Source: Flavobacteriaceae bacterium (lineage in GTDB: Bacteria > Bacteroidota > Bacteroidia > Flavobacteriales > Flavobacteriaceae). From it: a stretch of 7,700 bases of DNA. Made by a program: the position numbers and the translations under genes. The stretch spans positions 1-7,700 of the forward strand of contig JAUXCI010000118.1 of the NCBI GenBank assembly GCA_030618945.1, given 5' to 3'. Positions within the stretch are counted from its first letter, which is position 1. Every line of letters begins with the position of its first letter. The notes beneath the pieces were generated by a model. It had not been told where the DNA came from. It was given only the letters and a program-made list of their open reading frames with translations, and did no database searches. Positions 6,030 through 7,700 of the stretch are shown one piece after another.

Positions 6030-6735
6030 TTTTGGCAATTTAATTTTGATACCCACAACTCTGGGTCCTAATGAGCCACTGGAGGTCCTTCCGATTTCGG
6101 TAAAAAAAAATGTAGAAAACCTCAATTTTTTTATCGTTGAAAATGAAAAATCAGCAAGAAGTTTTATCAAAAAAATTGCTCCTCGAAAATCTCAGGCATC
6201 ATTAAGAATTTTTGTTTTAGATAAATATACAAGTGAGTTTGAATCAAAATCTTTTATTGACCCTTGTTTTAAGGGAATTAGCGTAGGTTTATTATCTGAA
6301 GCAGGGGTTCCGGCTATTGCGGATCCTGGAGCTAATGTCGTTATGTTAGCGCACCTTAAAAGGGTGAGGGTTGTCCCGTTGGTGGGGCCTTCATCTATTA
6401 TTCTTGCCATGATGGGCTCAGGTCTAAATGGACAAAATTTTGCTTTTAATGGATACCTGCCAATAGAAAAGGTAGAAAGGAAAAAGAAGATTAAGGAATT
6501 AGAAAAGAATTCTAAACAGCAAAATCAGTCTCAAATATTTATTGAAACGCCTTACCGCAACCAAAAACTATTTGATGAGCTTAAAAAGGCCTTAACGCCA
6601 TCCACTTATCTTTGTGTAGCAGTTGACCTGACTTTGCCAACCGAATATATCAAAACCTTAACAGTCACAGACTGGAAGACCGAAAACATAGACCTTCATA
6701 AAAGACCCTGTATTTTTATATTCCACAAATATTAA
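6019..6735 (+). CDS. RsmI-like SAM-dependent methyltransferase (tetrapyrrole methylase fold)
   Basis: This belongs to the COG0313/tetrapyrrole-methylase superfamily, whose best-known bacterial member RsmI 2'-O-methylates C1402 of 16S rRNA. The recognisable parts are LSEAGVPAIADPG (92-104, SAM/substrate loop), VVPLVGPSSIILAMMGSGL (118-136), FAFNGYLP (141-148), a basic segment (152-164), and QIFIETPYRNQKL (172-184). At the N-terminus LILIPTTLGPNEP (8-20) replaces the canonical RsmI segment with PxGNLxDxxxR, and at 238 residues the protein is shorter than a typical RsmI. Bacteroidetes commonly carry such a divergent paralogue alongside a true RsmI, so I do not assign the symbol rsmI. The start overlaps the phosphatase gene by 11 bp, which points to translational coupling. 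The stop overlaps the convergent gene by 4 bp. Confidence 0.85.
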   Translation: MQNNFGNLILIPTTLGPNEPLEVLPISVKKNVENLNFFIVENEKSARSFIKKIAPRKSQASLRIFVLDKYTSEFESKSFIDPCFKGISVGLLSEAGVPAIADPGANVVMLAHLKRVRVVPLVGPSSIILAMMGSGLNGQNFAFNGYLPIEKVERKKKIKELEKNSKQQNQSQIFIETPYRNQKLFDELKKALTPSTYLCVAVDLTLPTEYIKTLTVTDWKTENIDLHKRPCIFIFHKY

Positions 6736-7361
6736 ATTCTGGCATTTTTCTCAGGCTTGATAAAGGAAGTGTCGTAGCCGGCAAATCGCTTCATATAAAG
6801 CTGTACGTCAGTTCCATAGGCGTCGGCTGAATTTAATTCACCATTACTACGTAAATATTTTTTAACATTTCCTGCCCCAGCCAAATGTGCTGCTGCAAGA
6901 ATGCCGGATTCAGTGATCTCGACTCCGTTTATTTCGCGGCCAACACTTCTTTTGATATCCCGGATAAGTATCCATTTGTTAAGAGAGCAAAGCTTGTAAA
7001 ACGCCTCCTCCTGTAACTTAGGATCGTTTAAAAAAGAATATGTGTCATAGATTCTGATTCGATTCAATGTGGATTTTCCAAATTGATATTTTCCAAGATA
7101 ACCCAGGGTATTGATTTTTTTATAATTTCCACGTGATTCTTTAAAAGCTATGGCTTCTTTAAATCCTATGTATAAATTATCAGCTGCAGGAGTGTATAAA
7201 ATTTCAAAGGGGACCACACTTTTGCTCACAGTATGAATCGCATTCGCTTCGTGTAGATTATACCTGGCTTGTTTTGACTCTTTAAAAAAAAAGGAATTGT
7301 CTTTGGTGAAACCGGTTATTACGACAGCACATAAGCCGATCAAAAATAAATTCTTTTTCAT
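6732..7361 (-). CDS. Secreted lysozyme-fold (lytic transglycosylase-like) protein
   Basis: An N-terminal signal peptide is visible: MKKN, then a hydrophobic core at about 5-18. No proper lipobox precedes Cys11, so the product is probably exported and released to the periplasm. The rest (about 63-198) resembles a lysozyme-fold family often annotated in flavobacteria as peptidoglycan-binding or transglycosylase. FKEAIAFKESRGNY (67-80) contains the likely catalytic Glu75 in an ES motif. GYLGKYQFG (87-95) matches the substrate-groove G-x-x-Q-F pattern, and SGILAAAHLAGAGNVKKYL (152-170) is the conserved helix, followed by DAYGT (180-184) and MKRFAGYD (190-197). No LysM repeat is present in this protein. 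The predicted role is cleavage of peptidoglycan glycan strands, with activity inferred rather than shown. It lies tail to tail with the methylase gene and has a good -7 element upstream. Confidence 0.75.
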   Translation of the reverse strand: MKKNLFLIGLCAVVITGFTKDNSFFFKESKQARYNLHEANAIHTVSKSVVPFEILYTPAADNLYIGFKEAIAFKESRGNYKKINTLGYLGKYQFGKSTLNRIRIYDTYSFLNDPKLQEEAFYKLCSLNKWILIRDIKRSVGREINGVEITESGILAAAHLAGAGNVKKYLRSNGELNSADAYGTDVQLYMKRFAGYDTSFIKPEKNARI

Positions 7362-7409
7362 AATAGTATTTTTTAGTTAGGGAGTACCTAAAAATTACAT
7401 ATAACAATG

Positions 7410-7417
7410 CAAAGATA
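7410..7417 (-). promoter_or_regulatory. Candidate -7 element for the lysozyme-fold gene
   Basis: The minus strand reads TATCTTTG followed by C, an exact TAnnTTTG match 48 bp before the ATG at 7361, implying a leader of roughly 40 nt. A clear TTG -33 element is not visible, and the region where it should be is covered by the inverted repeat at 7421-7457. Confidence 0.5.
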
Positions 7418-7420
7418 AGT

Positions 7421-7457
7421 CATTTTAAGTTAAATGAATGTTAATTGACTTAAAGTG
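7421..7457. repeat. 10-bp inverted repeat between the right-edge gene and the lysozyme-fold gene
   Basis: The arms CATTTTAAGT (7421-7430) and ACTTAAAGTG (7448-7457) pair at 9 of 10 positions. The exception is a T/G pair, which would be a wobble pair in plus-strand RNA and an A/C mismatch in minus-strand RNA. The arms are separated by 17 nt. The repeat sits 20 bp past the stop of the right-edge gene and just upstream of the -7 element at 7410-7417. It may be an operator, or less likely a 3' hairpin; no T-run follows on the minus strand. Confidence 0.45.
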
Positions 7458-7477
7458 TACAGGTTGAGTAGCTTATG

Positions 7478-7700
7478 TTAAAAGTATAAAAAATGAAAAA
7501 CAAACTCACCATTGCTCCTGTATTCAAGGCTGGGAGCGGGTACTTTGACATAGTTGAAAACATTAAACAGGGTTTTTAAAAAACCAGAATTTGTCTTTAT
7601 TTTGGTTAAATCAACATCGATACTTGCAAAAAACTGACGATAGGATTCAATGGGTTGAGGAGGTCTTGTCGAAAAGTCATAACTTCCTTCGGGTAATCCA
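7478..7700 (-). CDS. C-terminal end of a probable DUF2279-type envelope protein, partial at right edge
   Basis: The minus strand is open from the window edge to a TAA at 7478-7480, giving 73 residues of a C-terminus. The segments ESYRQFFASIDVDLTKIKT and KVPAPSLEYRSNGEF, and the ending FVFHFLYF, resemble from memory the tail of DUF2279 (YfiM-related) proteins of Bacteroidetes, whose function is unknown. The last residues alternate hydrophobic and aromatic side chains and end in Phe, as in the final strand of outer-membrane barrels. That would fit an envelope location but does not prove it. No start or signal peptide can be examined. The family assignment is tentative; that this is a real coding end is more secure, since the frame stays open, has protein-like composition, and its stop leaves a normal spacer before the next gene. 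Confidence 0.55.
   Translation of the reverse strand, partial: GLPEGSYDFSTRPPQPIESYRQFFASIDVDLTKIKTNSGFLKTLFNVFNYVKVPAPSLEYRSNGEFVFHFLYF

Noticed and set aside
1..7700. Defence system, mobile element or other novel multi-gene system
   Set aside because: All intact genes belong to recognisable families, mostly housekeeping. No transposase, integrase, toxin-antitoxin pair, CRISPR repeat, tRNA attachment site or compositional break is visible.

Overview
The window looks like a chromosomal housekeeping segment from a member of the Bacteroidota, most likely a flavobacterium. Reasons: AT-rich DNA with strong A/T third-position use; little Shine-Dalgarno sequence before start codons; Bacteroidetes-type -7 elements (TAnnTTTG) upstream of some genes; and a gene neighbourhood (hotdog thioesterase, dnaA, LMW tyrosine phosphatase, RsmI-like methylase) that I recall from flavobacteria. 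I see no rRNA, tRNA, CRISPR array, insertion sequence or phage gene. The genus cannot be fixed from the sequence.

Layout. On the minus strand, prmC (878-1726) reads into trmD (169-864), which overlaps a PAP2-phosphatase-like fragment running off the left edge (1-182). A 172-bp divergent spacer (1727-1898) with an imperfect tandem repeat separates prmC from the plus-strand pair ribD (1899-2945) and a YigZ/IMPACT-family gene (2950-3561). The latter collides tail to tail with a minus-strand acyl-CoA thioesterase gene (3554-3961). Another divergent spacer (3962-4125), with a DnaA-box match and two palindromic elements, precedes dnaA (4126-5553). dnaA is followed closely by a low-molecular-weight tyrosine phosphatase (5568-6029) and an overlapping RsmI-like tetrapyrrole-methylase-fold protein (6019-6735). 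This run ends against the minus-strand gene of a secreted lysozyme-fold protein (6732-7361). At the right edge is the 3' end of another minus-strand gene (7478-7700), probably a DUF2279-type envelope protein.

Functions. PrmC and TrmD both serve translation, one in termination and the other in reading-frame maintenance. RibD carries out two successive steps of riboflavin synthesis. DnaA initiates replication and probably shares a transcript with the phosphatase and the methylase. The lysozyme-fold and right-edge proteins are predicted envelope proteins.

I did not find a convincing new multi-gene system. The points that most merit follow-up are the PAP2 fragment lacking its N-terminal active-site motifs, the tandem repeat between prmC and ribD, the element cluster upstream of dnaA, a possible leaderless internal promoter for trmD, and the 10-bp inverted repeat near 7440.
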